A stretch of 64,000 nt of DNA, taken from NCBI GenBank assembly GCA_030549335.1, contig CM060198.1, positions 62,537,378-62,601,377 on the forward strand, read 5' to 3'. Each line of letters begins with the position of its first letter. Position 1 is the stretch's first letter. Below the pieces are notes generated by a model. That model was not told where the DNA came from. It saw only the letters and a program-made list of their open reading frames with translations, and did not search any database. Below, piece after piece: positions 8,611 to 22,789 of this stretch. The position numbers and the translations under genes are program-made. Source of the DNA: Pontederia crassipes. Its lineage: Eukaryota; Streptophyta; Magnoliopsida; Commelinales; Pontederiaceae.

Positions 8611-11336
8611 ATGGCCGCCGGCAAGAAAAGCGCATCGTCGCCTTCGAAGAAGACGTCGTCGCCGTCGTCCGACAGGCGGCAGTGGCAGCGCATCTTCCAA
8701 TCCCTGGTGGATATCGTCAAGTCCCAGCAGTCCCAAATCGAGTCTCTAGCGCATGACCGGACCTTCCTCCAGCGTTACATCCAGATCCAGCACGACTGCT
8801 GGTCCTCCCGTGACGCCTTCCTTGAATCTTGCGTCGCCCAGGTGAGCAACTCCCTAAACCCGCCGAAACCCTAACCCTAGTTATTGACCTTCGTTTCCCT
8901 TATTTTCCCATTTGGGGGGAGGATTTTAATTGAAAGTTCGCTTCTTTTTTCCTTTCTGTCCCTTTCTTGGGGTATAGTTGAAGAGAGAGGGGGCGAAAGA
9001 GAGGAGATTGCGGCAGGCGAAGCTCGATCTAATGCTCGGCATGAAGCAGGTCGAGGCTTCGAGCTACAAGAGACGATTTGGTAGGTATATCTTCCTTGAG
9101 AACTAAGGACTTCGATGCATATTTTGAACCCTTGCAATTGATTTTCGGTATGGATTGTGTGATTTTTTTTTTTTTTTGTTAGATGTCGCTCCCAATTGCA
9201 TCTTTGTGCTTGAACGAGGCAAAATGGTTCTGTTGAGAAGAATTGCAGCATCTTTTCCAAACATTATGGTTATGCTTGTATTTTAGTATAGGGCAAAATA
9301 GGATGCTTACTAGAATGTGCCTTGATTTGATTACCAGAGTTCCTGGCATATACTTTGTTTCTTAAAAGAACATATTTGCAAAAGGCATAATGTCTTTTAG
9401 GGAGAATTATCACAATTTTGGTCTTGTTGTTGTCAAGATTACTTCTTAAAATTTCTGGATCCAATATATAATGGTGTAGAACTGTTTTTTTAAGTAAAAT
9501 GCGTAGTTATTGCCTGAAAATTTAGGTTTATGTAAAATTTTTATTTTCATAATTCATTTATGTTTACATGAAACAGAACATGCTGAGAGTGATCTAGAAG
9601 ATCTTCAGGCTTATATTGAATTACTGGTGGCAGAAGTCGCAGAATTAAAGGTAGTCTGTTCTCTTATCTCTGGTAGTGATTTATGTGATTTAAAATTCAG
9701 CAGTCCAATGAAATTTTTTGAGAATCCAATTGGCTTTGTGATGTTCATTCCTTGTTTTTGGGCTGTTTTGTGGACTGTAGAAAAAATTGGAAGGCAGTGG
9801 TGCTGATAAAGGAAAGACTGGAGTTGGTGACGACCCTAACACAGCAGAAAACTCTAAAGAAAAAGATAAATCTACAGTTTCTTTTGAAAGAGAGCTGAGG
9901 AGGTTGAAACATTCATACAAAAAGCTGGCATCAGAGAAGGAGACTGAGGTTTCTGCTCTGCTAAAAGAAAAGGATTTTGTGTGGAACCAGTTTAAAAGAA
10001 TGGAGAGTGATTACACTTGTCTTCTTAAGGCCAAGCGCATTGAAGTCGATAAAGCTAATGAAGCTATAGAGAAGATCCAGAAAAACTTGGAGGATTCACA
10101 GTCATCAAACAGTGAGAAAGTCCAGATGATTGCTAAATTGGAAGCAGAGAGGACTGGGCTTATCCTTGACGCCCAAAAAGCCAATGAAACAATTAAGAAG
10201 CTTCAGCTTGAGATGGAGATGTTGCACTCAGAGGTCAAGCAGAAGGATGGAGTTATTCTCGAATTGAGAAATTATCTGGTTGAACCCAATAGCATAACCA
10301 CTGAGTCACGTAACAAGAGAGCCAGATCTTCTGGTAGCTTTGATCCACAGAAAAAGGCCAGATATTGTAGATCTGCACCATCTGCGATACAGAAAAAGGC
10401 CAGAGTTGGTGAACTTACCCGCCGACATACTAGAAGTAGCCAGAATCAAACGCATAGCCCTGCTGAAGATTCATCTGTCAAAGCTTCAAAGGTAACTTGC
10501 ACAACTATTATTGAGAATCCATCGGTTCATAATGTTCATATGCAAAAGCTCTACATACATTTTCAAATTTGATCATTAATGTCTATGTTGCATGATTGTT
10601 AGTGGTCCTTTTTTTTTGTTCCATCAGAAGTTTGACTTCTAATTTAAATCTTAAGAGACATTCCATAAACTCAAGTGAAACAGTTTTTGTTAAATGGATT
10701 TCAATTGATTCTCTTTTTTTTTATGTGTCTTCACTATCACATGTAATTTAATATGTCATTTACGTAGTTCTTTTGATATTTTCATCACCGATGCATTTCA
10801 ACTTTGATGATTTGTTTAAGGAAACTTCTTGATGATTTATAATAGTGTTTTCTCATAAATTTGAACCAAAAGATTATTTTGACTGGTGCACTATATTTTT
10901 GCTGCTTGCTCCACTGTATTATTGTGCTGCCAAAAATATCCACAATTGCCCTACTCATACTTCTCTTAAGAGTTAACACCTCTTCTAGGAAATATGTTTT
11001 AAGATACGTGTTATTTTCCACTCTCTGTACCTTTTTGGGCATGAGTTTCTAATTGTTCTGTCTTGTATTTTTGCTCAACTTAGTTAGAAGACAATTTATA
11101 AACATCATTCTCATTTACTTAGTGATGCTACTTCCCTGAAGGTTCAGAGATATTATTTTCTTATTACTTCACTTTATTTCTAGTTGATTAGCCCTTGTCA
11201 CTACTAATTTGGTCCTGAATATCATTTTGTGTAGGGACTTAAACCATGCTGGAGCAGGAAGGGGAGGAGCATTGCTGAATTAGATGGCCCGAAGTTGTTC
11301 AATTCAAATTTCAAGGTCCCTAAACTAAAAGGCTGA
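8611..11336 (+). CDS. Coiled-coil protein of unknown function, five exons, 406 aa
   Basis: Exons 8611-8841, 8978-9080, 9577-9650, 9781-10491 and 11235-11336 join in frame to 406 codons plus stop; all introns are GT-AG. The start is the first ATG (MAAGKKSASS). Residues about 20-60 (RQWQRIFQSLVDIVKSQQSQ..) form a conserved-looking helix. Exon 2 is very basic (LKREGAKERRLRQAK). Exon 3 (HAESDLEDLQAYIELLVAEV) and exon 4 residues about 160-310 are a long charged coiled coil rich in K, E and L. Exon 4 ends in a basic, serine-rich tail (NKRARSS, KKARYCRS), suggesting nuclear localisation. I do not recognise an established function. Annotation pipelines often call such proteins myosin-heavy-chain-related, which means only coiled coil. 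It faces the L8 gene tail to tail across about 1.8 kb. Confidence 0.8.
8867..8881 (+). promoter_or_regulatory. Telo-box-like motif in intron 1
   Basis: AAACCCTAACCCTAG is two adjacent plant telomeric units, 26 bp inside intron 1 of the gene at 8611. Telo-boxes near transcription starts are known in plant genes tied to growth and translation, often in early introns or leaders. A regulatory role here is inference. Confidence 0.45.
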
Positions 11337-13163
11337 TTGCATTCGGTGGAATGTCATTGCAGCTTTACTGGTTTGCCTCGATTTGTATATTTAAGGTCAT
11401 ATCTTCTCTCGTGTTTTGTTTTGTTTTATCTACCCTTTACTTGACGAGAGCATGGACCTCAATGCAGTGGTGGTATTCACCACGTTATATATCTAACAAC
11501 ACCCAAAATGGATATTTTGATGAGATTCTTTCAGTTTGCTGAAAGTTGGATGTTAAAATATAAAAAGTAAAGAAAATTTCTGATGGCTTAAACTGTTAGG
11601 TGGGATAGAAGGTTAACTCATCTGATTAACTTTAGACGTATTCAAATTCTCCCGTGAAATTATCTTTGCAACAGCGACTCCATTACAATGGCGTTTTGTG
11701 CTACTTGTATACCCATGAAAGGGATGAACACAAAATTATTCTACCTAACTATTTGGTTATTAAACTTGTAAATTTTCCCAAAGGGTTTCGGACAGTGATG
11801 AGGACTTTTTTCATTTAAGCAAATTTTGAGTTGAGTTTGTGTACATACCCATGAAAGGGATGAACACAAAATTATTCTACCTAACTATTTGGTTGTTAAA
11901 CTTGTAAATTTTCCCAAAGGGTTTCGGACAGTGATGAGGACTTTTTTCATTTAAGCAAATTTTGAGTTTTGAGTTTGTGTACATAGAAATCTTGGATTCA
12001 GGATGTCGTCGAGGCCATAGCGGTTCCAATCTCACTCGCTAAAATATATTAAATACGTGAACACATTGATATTTGTAAGAAAATTATGATTCAGTGAGTC
12101 TTGTGAAGTGAGGTGATGTGAGAGTTATCGAAATGAAATTAAACTATCAAATTATTTACATTTAGTTTCATTTAAACGCATTCGTCCGACACACTTCAAA
12201 TCTGTTAATTCAATTATTATAAAAGAGCAGACTATTTATGTGAAATGAGTTTCCATAAACGGTAATATGTTGTAAGGAATCTAGGAACATGAATATGTTG
12301 CAAGGAATTAAACAAAGCTTAGTGGCTTCCTATCCTTCCTTACATTTCATCTGTGGACCAAAAGATATGACCAGTACAAAAGTAGACAGTAATTTTTTTT
12401 TCCCAATAACGTCATTACACAAAATTAGAAGCGTGGTCGGATAACAATTGAAAATATGAAGTACTTGGGATTAGCAGAATTGTAGAGTCGAACTAAGGAA
12501 CAAACTGCTTTTTGGACCGGGAGAAGAAGATTCTTAGCGAGGACAGTTTGGAAGCTTATCTCCAGAAACGATTTTAGCACTGGTGTTCAAGATTCCACAT
12601 ATTGATCAAATTTCCAACTTTTAACTCCTATAAAAAAAATCAGGGTTGGAGTATTGCATCTAGGAAATGGTTAACTAAATAAGACCAACTTGAATGAGTA
12701 AAAACTAAGTCGTGATACTGAAATTTCAAACGGACAATTCTTGTGCATTTGTGCAGATTTCTATGCAACAAAAAATAACCTTGACTAAATTAAAGAAACA
12801 TGCATTTTTATTCTACGAGCCCAACTTGTATTTTGTTTCAAGGTTTATTTCGCAGGATAAATTTTATGATTAATCACTCAACTTCAAAGTCTTAATAGTG
12901 TCACTCAATTTCTATGGTTAATCGCCACCACGAGTAAAAACGCAGATTGCGCATAAAAAAACCAACAAAAACAACAACAAAAAAGTTATTAAACCAAATG
13001 AAATTCATTCTAGATATCCGAGCAATACATACACAAAATCAGGTTTAATCAATAACATAATAAAAGTCCTACATGTTGGGAAAACAAGTCTTGTTGATGT
13101 GACTCAGAAAATCTAGGACTCTTAATAGCAAGCTACAAGACGATGGTAACGGCAACTATACTC
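11337..13163. other. Intergenic region between convergent genes
   Basis: Holds the 3' untranslated regions of the coiled-coil gene (left) and L8 (right, to about 13090). It contains the 136-bp tandem duplication at 11710-11985. Near 11595-11660 a TTAACTCATCTGATTAA..TTCAAATTCTC pair faintly resembles pol III boxes. Nothing coding was seen. Confidence 0.45.
11710..11985. repeat. 136-bp tandem duplication
   Basis: The block beginning TACCCATGAAAGGGATG at 11710 recurs at 11846. By eye the copies differ by one substitution (ATTAAAC versus GTTAAAC) and a small indel near the end (GAGTTGAG versus GAGTTTTGAG), so the duplication is recent. Confidence 0.9.
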
Positions 13164-15068
<1,905 letters not shown>

Positions 15069-15143
15069 GGCGGACGCTCGTCGTCGACGGCGGCGGCTGT
15101 GACGAGGGTAGCGAAAAGGAGTGGAAGACGACTAATATATGAG

Positions 15144-15153
15144 GTTTAGGGTT
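15144..15153 (-). promoter_or_regulatory. Telo-box upstream of RPL8
   Basis: On minus the sequence reads AACCCTAAAC, about 75 bp upstream of the L8 start codon. Telo-boxes are a known feature of plant ribosomal protein promoters, so position and gene class agree. Confidence 0.6.
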
Positions 15154-15462
15154 ACCTGTGTACGGTGGAGATGTTGTCTTGTGAGGGTTGAAGCGTAATC
15201 TGCACCGTTAGCTTAATGTGGGCTTTGCAGGAAGGATGACTCCATTGGGCCGCAGCCTAATTATAGCAACTTTCATCATGTTTGTTCATATATAAATGGA
15301 ACGATTTTTTTTGTCATCATGTAAAAAAGTTATCTTGGATAAATTGATCACTAAAAAATTACTAAATTCTTATCGAAAAAAATTATTAAATTTATATTTT
15401 AGAAAAAGGAAAAATCAGAACAAGAAATTCCAAGAGAGGTAGATCAGTTTGTTCATATACAT
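15154..15462. other. RPL8 upstream flank
   Basis: Presumed promoter sequence of L8 up to the solo LTR. AT-rich from 15290 onward. No further motif is assigned. Confidence 0.35.
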
Positions 15463-16254
15463 TGTAATATCCTGCACGTAAAGATCAAAAAAAAAAAAAC
15501 GAAAAGAGCTGGGGCAGCCCACTCCCGCACTCAGCCCACAGGCCCAACACCTAATGCTACCCTAAGTGCTCCTCAAGCCACTGTTGAAGCTACAGTGGAT
15601 GCCCCAACCTCTCATCTCACCCTCTCTCCCTCTCTCTCCAAGAAGCACTCAACAGTAGGCACATAAATCCCATTTCTGCTACAGTAGGTCTTCCTTTTAC
15701 CCACCGATGGATCAATAGCAAGCTCCTTAATCACCATGGCAGCTTCATTAGGGTCTTTGGAGCTAGAGGAAGAAGGAAAAAGTTAGGATTAAGATATAAA
15801 CTAAGCAAGATATATTGAAGGGATTTAAAATTCTAACATCTTCCTAATGATGTTTTAATATATGGATTAGGACTTAAGAACAATCCTTGTTCTTAGATGA
15901 AGGATTAGGGATTATGCATTTGATGTTTCATGTTTCATGTAATTACTATTCCATTGTTATTCATGATTAGAATGCCATGTACTACCTAGCTTCATGTCCA
16001 AATTGCTCATTATGCCTAGTGTAAGAATGTGCATTGTTATTATGCAGTTTTATTATGGAGATGTTAAAGCTTATGTGCATGTATGACCTTGATTAGTATG
16101 TTGCATGTTTTGTGTGAAAACCTCCTTATGGTACATGATTAGAATGTCAAGAATGTTAAAAAATATCTTATATGATGTTTGGAATCTAAGTATGTGTTCA
16201 ATAGGTCAATGTATGAAAGATTTGGAATGAAATGATATAGAAATCAAATTTCTG

Positions 16255-16840
16255 TCGGGACAGAACAGACGACCGATAAGGTATCGGTCGACTGTTCTCG
16301 AGACCATTATAGTGTAAAACTTTATCCAACGGTCGATCGATTATATAATAGTCGCCCGTTTTGGAAGGGTCGAAACATTATGTGATTAGCGATCGACCAA
16401 ACACCCTGTATCGGTCGCCCGATAGCAATGTAATGGTCGACCGATTTAATAACGGTCGTCCGATATGTGTTATCGAAACGTTCGACACATTCTGTGATTA
16501 GTGGACGTCCGAGCACCTTGTTTCGGTCGTCCGAAAAACTAAGTACCGGTCGACCGATATTCCAACGGTCGCCCGATATGTGTTGTCCCAAATAGTCGAC
16601 ACATTCTGTGATTAGCGGACGACCTGAAATCTATTTTCGGACGTCCGGAAGACCCATGAGCGGTCGACCGATTTGATTACGGTCGTCCGATATAGAAGAG
16701 TGTCACATTCTGTGACTAGTGGACGAACCGAAGTCTGATTTCGGCCGTCCGAATGGACCATAACGGTCGATCGATAACCCGACCAATCGATCGATACTCT
16801 ACCAATGGTCGACCGTTACCCAAAACGGTCGTCCATTTTG
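16255..16840. repeat. ~110-bp tandem repeat array rich in GGTCGACC palindromes
   Basis: Units end in ACACATTCTGTGATTAG or close variants, with ends at about 16389, 16501, 16615 and 16719, i.e. periods of 112, 114 and 104 bp, plus partial units on both sides. Most units carry several variants of a CGGTCGNCCGAT box, including perfect TCGGTCGACCGA palindromes. The array lies wholly within the solo LTR. Confidence 0.85.
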
Positions 16841-16994
16841 GAGGCTGATTTGTTATGATTGAATGACTACACATAGTATGATTCGAGGTATGTATGACCT
16901 CAAATAGGGTTAAAACAAGCAACATGTATGACTGATTGTATGTATTGATGAGAGCAAGTAAAAGACGGATTGGCGTGAAGGTGACTTGTTGCAA

Positions 16995-17165
16995 TCAAGG
17001 AAAGGGGAAATGGGTTCCGCCCCCTAGTGGCGGCATTTTTCGGGGAAACGAGTTCCACCCCTAGTGTGACGTTTCCATAAGTTGAGACGAGTTCCATCCC
17101 TAGTGTGACGTCTTTATTGGGCATCCGCGGCCCATGAGGCGAGTTTCACCCCTAGTGTGGCGTCT
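16995..17165. repeat. Short tandem repeat GAGTT(C/T)CACCCCTAGTGTG inside the solo LTR
   Basis: Four imperfect copies of a GGGTTCCRCCCCCTAGTG / GAGTTCCACCCCTAGTGTGACGT unit, spaced roughly 45-60 bp apart. No coding potential is credible. Such short arrays are common in long Gypsy LTRs. Confidence 0.7.
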
Positions 17166-18115
17166 CTATTGGTTTCCCGCGACCTCAACATATTGGCCTA
17201 GCTAGTCATTTTCCCTTGAACTCAACATGGTCTTCCCAGTCAACAAGATAAGAAAGTATCTAAGTAAAGATGAAAAATGAAAAGATGAATGATGAATGAC
17301 TTGGGACATAAAATAAAATTGTTAAAAAAGTATGATGAAGTATGCACCTATGAGGATGCCATGTGAATGTCTACTTGTCACATCATATCAAGACATTATG
17401 AAAGATGATAAAATAAAGTAGGATAAGATCATGATATGAAATTGCATGATGATAAGTAGGATATGCATGACTTAAAGATTATGATGTTACATGTTATTTC
17501 ATCTTGCCATGTTGATATGCTCACATGTCATGTAGTATGCATAAGTAGTTCATAGCATGCATATGATATATGTTCCATGATGATGATATGCATATGGCAT
17601 GACATGTAGAATTTATGTTATAAGGTCATAGCATGCATGGGCCTCAACATACTCTAACGGGAGAAATTTCCTGCACCCCATGGATCCGTGCAGGTATGGA
17701 TGAGTCTTAAGTTCGACGGTGAGGGCCTCTTGACAAAGACGTTGCAATGGACAGGGTCGGACTACGGCCCAAATTATCTTACTTATATCATGTCATTATG
17801 TTGAACTCTTGTAAGAGTCTTTTATGTATGACTTATAGGCCTTATGGAGTCATGTAATTTATTTGAACTCATTATATTATAAGAACCCATTGTTGGGTAT
17901 ACGTTAGAGCCTATTAGGCCCATGGGCCAGATTATGTCATCTTGAATTTTTGTTTTATTTATCCATGAAGTCTTTCGCTGTTTATGATGTTATTGTCTTA
18001 AGTTTTATTATTATATTTTCGCTGCAAAAGTTTTTATGAAATTAGGTCAAAATAACGTCGCCTAAAGTTCGACAAATTTTAAACTAAGGCCGAATTTTGA
18101 GGTCGTTACATACAT

Positions 18116-18942
18116 CGTTATAGGATATATCATGTGATAAATCGTATTCTAAAGTGACTCCATGATCCATTATGCTAGAAATGCTGGAGGAATACAAGTC
18201 TTTCTTTACTTAAATTGAAAGGAATTACAACACACGAAATTTTCTTATTTTTTCGCATTATGTGACTAGAAAAAAATCAAGTGATGCATAATTTGATACA
18301 AGAAGTTCCTTCTGAGAAAAACAAATTACTTTTCATTGGATGATATCTAATTTCAATAAAAAAATTAATGATTTTTTAAAACTCATATCTGCTATTTCAA
18401 CTAATATTTAGAAATCTAAACTACACATTCAAAACTTGTGTTGGACAATGATGTTGAACTAATGTCTGGCAGCTGTAAAAGATTATTATAATTGCAGAAT
18501 CTTCAGTAATCCGAAGCAAACTACAAGGAATTGCAATTTCAGATCACTTAGCACAACTTCTGAAAGCATTGTCATGAATCTTTTTTCTTTTCTCAACACT
18601 CATATACTTAGCAGCTTAGCGTTCATCATATGTTCTGATGGAGCATACAATGCACTGCAACACAATTTGCTCAAGGCCTTTCCAATTACAAAGCCAAAAC
18701 TTCTGATAATAAAAACGATTACCATTAACACTCTGCTGCGATGGTAGCCTAAACTGGGGTTTTGGAACAGAACCAAACATCTTAGATGAGTAGATAGACA
18801 GAGTGAGAAATTAAAATAGAAAAAAAGCAAAATACTAAATGGGAATAAAATTAAGCTTGAAGAAGTATGAATTTCAGATGCCTCTCCGCACAGATAATCT
18901 GCACCTCGGAAGTGATCCTAGGAATCAAACTTGTTATGGAAC
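18116..18942. other. Intergenic region 3' of the PDH E1 alpha gene
   Basis: AT-rich DNA between the solo LTR and the PDH stop codon; the right part should be the PDH 3' untranslated region. No gene or repeat was recognised. Confidence 0.4.
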
Positions 18943-19827
18943 CTACACCTGGGCAGTTCCTTGGGTAAACTTAGGATCCTCACACCGGTACTTTCCATCA
19001 GGACCAATCCCAAAACCTTTAGGATCTGCAAACACATTTTCCAGCAGCTGGCTTCGAGGAGGAAATGGGCTCGAATCTCCGAATTCCACGGCGTCTTCAA
19101 GTACCTCATCTATCTTTTTCTCCATTGCCTTCATTTCTGATTCACTTGCAAGGTTATTTTCTAGAATGTGTTTCTTCAAGGCTGTTATAGGATCTCTTGC
19201 AGCATAATGAGCTTTCTCATCTGCCAAATAATATAATGTAAGATATCCATAGTTACCGTCAAAATGTTAAAAAGGACAAAATATGATGAAGAATATGATG
19301 GAAACTCAGCTGGTAGAAACAAGAATATAAGAAAGGCACAGTTAGCTGTGTGTACATTTCGAACAAGTCATCACAAACATGTTTTCCACAAAAGCAGAAT
19401 CTTCATGAACATATGTTTTTCCTTTCATCATCATACATTCCTTTTGAGACCCCATTTTAAATTTAATTCCTCTAAGACTTTAGAACCACCAGGAAACTTG
19501 CACTGTTGATGGTCAAACCACTTGAGTTTTTTTTCTCGTCATTCTACCACTAAGAACTTGAAGATAGAATTTTTCCTCTGAAATATTTTTTTGCTTTGAT
19601 TGCAGCAGAAAGTTATTGATAAACTAACAGCCATGTGGCAGGTAATTGGAAGCAGCTAGATCCGCTCCATATGCAGAAGATCTTACTGTAAACAGTGTAA
19701 ACTAGTATAATCAATAATTATCTGCGACTTGTGAGGAAGGGGTTAACAAGATAATAGTCTAATCAGATTGAAACACACGAACACTCATAATAATTAGTTT
19801 ATGAGGATGACCTGAAAATTTGGACAA

Positions 19828-19879
<52 letters not shown>

Positions 19880-22789
19880 TTCTCAAACTATATATACATA
19901 TATATGGTTCAATTAGCTTCAGGAATGTACAATGTGATTGAAATCACATGTCAAGAGATTGAACCATCAATCACATGTATAGCTTTTTTTCTTTTTTTTT
20001 TTGGAAATTGTCTCATGTATAGCTAGAAACCAGAAACTCTCAATAATCTGACAACTGAAACTTTATTTTAGATCTTTTGATATTCTGTGCTCAAATTATG
20101 CACTGCCCTAAGCCATGTTGTTGTTTAAATACCCGGCAGCAAGTTGTTATATGCACGGCTTCTATTTTTCAGAGATCATACATTATAAATGAAAAGCAAA
20201 ACTCTCACGGAAAATACATAAAAGGGCCAACACATTTCCATTACCCAATTTGTAAAATAAAATGACCAACGATGTGAATAGGAAGCACAATTGATTGATA
20301 TAAGCCAAAGAGAAAAAAAGGTATCTACTGAACCATATGCAGAAAGAAGGATAAAATTCTAAAAGGGTCAAATTTTTTTTGAAAGGGCAAAAGGGTCAAA
20401 TTGTAGTTCAACAACAGATTTGACAAAGTAATATCGTAGGTGGACTTGACAAAGTAATATCCTAGGTACTCACACGCTAACATCAATGCTAATATTAAAT
20501 ACTCTTTTACAGGGAGCATTAGCATGCCACTAGACTAAAACAATATTGTGCCACATTGGAAAATTAGACACAAAGCGGGTTTATTATTTTTTTTGAAATA
20601 TTGGGGATCCCAAAGCGGGTTATTGTGCTTGTTGGTTCATGTGTAGGCTCATACAGCTCCAGCGGAGTTCATCATAGACCAAAATCAGGGCATATAACAA
20701 TCCAGCCATGTTCCTGATTTCCAGCTGAAATGTAAGCCCTTATTGCACGGAGCTGAAACCCTTTCTTAATCGTTTTTATTATTCTTATTAAACATATTTT
20801 GATATTTTTTGTCAAAGTATACTTGCACAATTGTGTGAGTACTCCGAAGTTTTCACTCACAACCAACAAGCAATCTAGCAAGAAATTGTTGACCTATATC
20901 GTGAAATAGAGTGATAAAAAATGAATTATATTCCCCATTCAGAACATAATAGAGATATCTTTTCATGGCAGCTCATGATTCAATTGTGGATTCAAATATT
21001 TGTGCGACTCTTGATCCACCCAATGTTATAGATTTTGATGGGCTCCAGAATCGTGTACTTGTATTTCTGCTGCAAGGATCCAAAGGAGGATATTAAACCA
21101 CCTTTTCTTTGATTGTCTAGTGGCAAAAATGTTTCGGCAGGTATGTGCGGTCATTGACATATTTTTGGATATCCTTCGGATTTGGCAGGAAGGACAAAAC
21201 ATTCAGACATACATATCAAGATGATCTCATGTGATTACCTTTTTCTTCTTTGTAATATATTTGGTTTCAATGCAATGGGCATAATTTTAGAGAAAAGTGC
21301 TTTGTTGAAGATATTGTTTCTATAGTTAAATATATGGTGAATGAGTGGTGAGATGGATCTCCATGTTTGTGACCTTTCGATGTAATATCGGCATTGATGA
21401 ATAAAGTTGGAATGCACATGATTGATATTTATCCTCTCAAAAGAAATCTTACCAGGCTTCCGGAGCTCATCTGGATCAGCAAGAGAATGCCCTCTGAAGC
21501 GGTAAGTTTCACATTCCACAAGGGTCGGACCTTCTCCTCTTCTGGCCCTTTCAACTGCTTCTTTGGCTACCTCACGTACCTTGAGCACATCCATGCCGTC
21601 CACATGCACTCCAGGCATCCCAAATGGTGGACCCTTCTTCCATATCTCCGGGTCTGAAGTTGCTCTCAAGTGAGACATCCCAATTGCCCAAAGATTGTTC
21701 TCCACGACAAACACAATAGGCAGCTTCCAGAGCTGAGCCATGTTAAGGCACTCAAAGAATTGGCCATTGTTGCAGGTTCCATCACCGAAGAAGGCCAGTG
21801 TGACATCAAGTCCGTCAGGGTTTGAATCTTTAAGGACCTCATGGCGGTACTTGGCTGAGAAAGCAGCACCAGTTGCTACGGGGATGCCTTCACCAATGAA
21901 GGCAAAGCCTCCAAGGACGTTGTGTTCAGCAGAGAACATGTGCATGGAACCACCCTGGCCCCGGCAGCAGCCGGTGGCCTTCCCAAATAGCTCGGCCATG
22001 ACAGCACGGGCAGGGACACCTTTACTGAGAGCATGGACGTGGTCACGATAGGTGCTGACAACAGAATCCTTCTGCTTAAGGAGCTTGATGAAGCCGGTGG
22101 AGACGGCCTCTTGACCATTGTACAAGTGTACAAAGCCGAACATCTTGCCTCTGTAGTACATCTGGGCGCACATGTCCTCGAAGGCGCGACCCAGAACCAT
22201 GTCCTCGTACAGTTCCAAAGCTTCCTCCCGCGTCACTGCCGCCTGCGATCAGATTTCTTAATACTTAGATCTACTTCGATTATAAGGTTTACAAGTTATC
22301 CAAAATTAAAAAGTGAAATAAAAAGATGATTTTTTTTACACTAATCAGATGCCAATATTGGATCGGGATAAGAGATAAGCAGCATCAAGATTGGAAATCG
22401 GATTCTGAAACAGAGTGAGCACGAAAGGGTCGATTTCGATTGTTGGATATACGCCCGGGCCCAGATAACAGGCAGAAAGATTCAATTTCGAAACCGGAAA
22501 ACGCTAGCGGACTGCCGTTACGGTAATGTACTGAGGCACTCACCGCGGGGTTCAAAGATGCCGTCTTCTGGCCGCTGAGGACGTCGGAAGAGACGGCGAG
22601 CAGGGGACGACCGAGACGGTTGCCCTTGGACACCGATGAAGCGCGCAGGACGCCGGGGTTGGGCGAGGACGAGGTTGGGAACACGAAAGGCGAAGAAGAA
22701 GGCTTGTCCGCGGGAGATCGGCCGGCGGCGACGGAGGCGGCCACCGGCGAAGGAGACAGGACCTTAGCTGAAGCGGAAAAGACCGACAT
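18943..22789 (-). CDS. PDH-E1 ALPHA: Pyruvate dehydrogenase E1 component subunit alpha, chloroplastic
   Basis: Three exons on minus: 22544-22789, 21453-22242 and 18943-19220. Phases agree and give 437 aa, close to plastid E1 alpha proteins. Residues 1 to about 70 are Ser/Ala-rich and basic with few acids, a plastid transit peptide. The mature part holds the TPP-binding motif [18 protein letters not shown] (about residues 245-275), the substrate-proximal GQEAVS and HGxG-like [11 protein letters not shown] segments, and [12 protein letters not shown], which resembles the plastid rather than the phosphorylated mitochondrial loop. E1 alpha with E1 beta decarboxylates pyruvate in the plastid to feed acetyl-CoA to fatty-acid synthesis. 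Intron 2 is 2.2 kb and carries a LINE remnant and a TA microsatellite. No damage is visible. Confidence 0.96.
19829..19877. repeat. (TA)n microsatellite in PDH intron 2
   Basis: About 24 TA units in a row inside intron 2 of the PDH E1 alpha gene, followed by shorter TA-rich stretches to about 19905. The short open frame across it is an artefact of the repeat. Confidence 0.95.
21020..21380 (+). mobile_element. L1-type LINE remnant (zf-RVT region) in PDH intron 2
   Basis: On plus, antisense to the host gene, a broken frame reads [17 protein letters not shown] and LVAKMFRQV. This resembles the zinc-binding region at the end of plant L1 reverse transcriptases (HLFFDCPFA..W). The downstream pieces NAMGII and [14 protein letters not shown] resemble the usual W-x-ERN and C-terminal helix. 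Stops are frequent and the ends are not definable. Confidence 0.5.

Larger units (their letters stand above)
15463..18110. mobile_element. Solo LTR, 2,648 bp, Ty3/Gypsy (Tekay/Del-like)
   Basis: The segment starts TGTAATATCC and ends GGTCGTTACA, giving TGTAA..TTACA termini. It is flanked on both sides by the 5-bp direct repeat TACAT (15458-15462 and 18111-18115). No gag or pol coding lies inside, so this is one LTR left after LTR-LTR recombination. The great length and internal tandem repeats fit the Tekay/Del branch of Gypsy elements, an assignment by resemblance only. Two arrays lie inside: a ~110-bp repeat with GGTCGACC boxes (16255-16840) and a short GAGTTCCACCCCTAGTGTGA repeat (about 16995-17165). 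Confidence 0.85.

Noticed and set aside
11594-11660. Possible SINE head with A- and B-box-like words
   Set aside because: Both boxes are poor and no tail or target duplication follows.
16322-16994. Short minus-strand frames in the palindrome array
   Set aside because: They follow the ~110-bp repeat inside the solo LTR and change frame between units.
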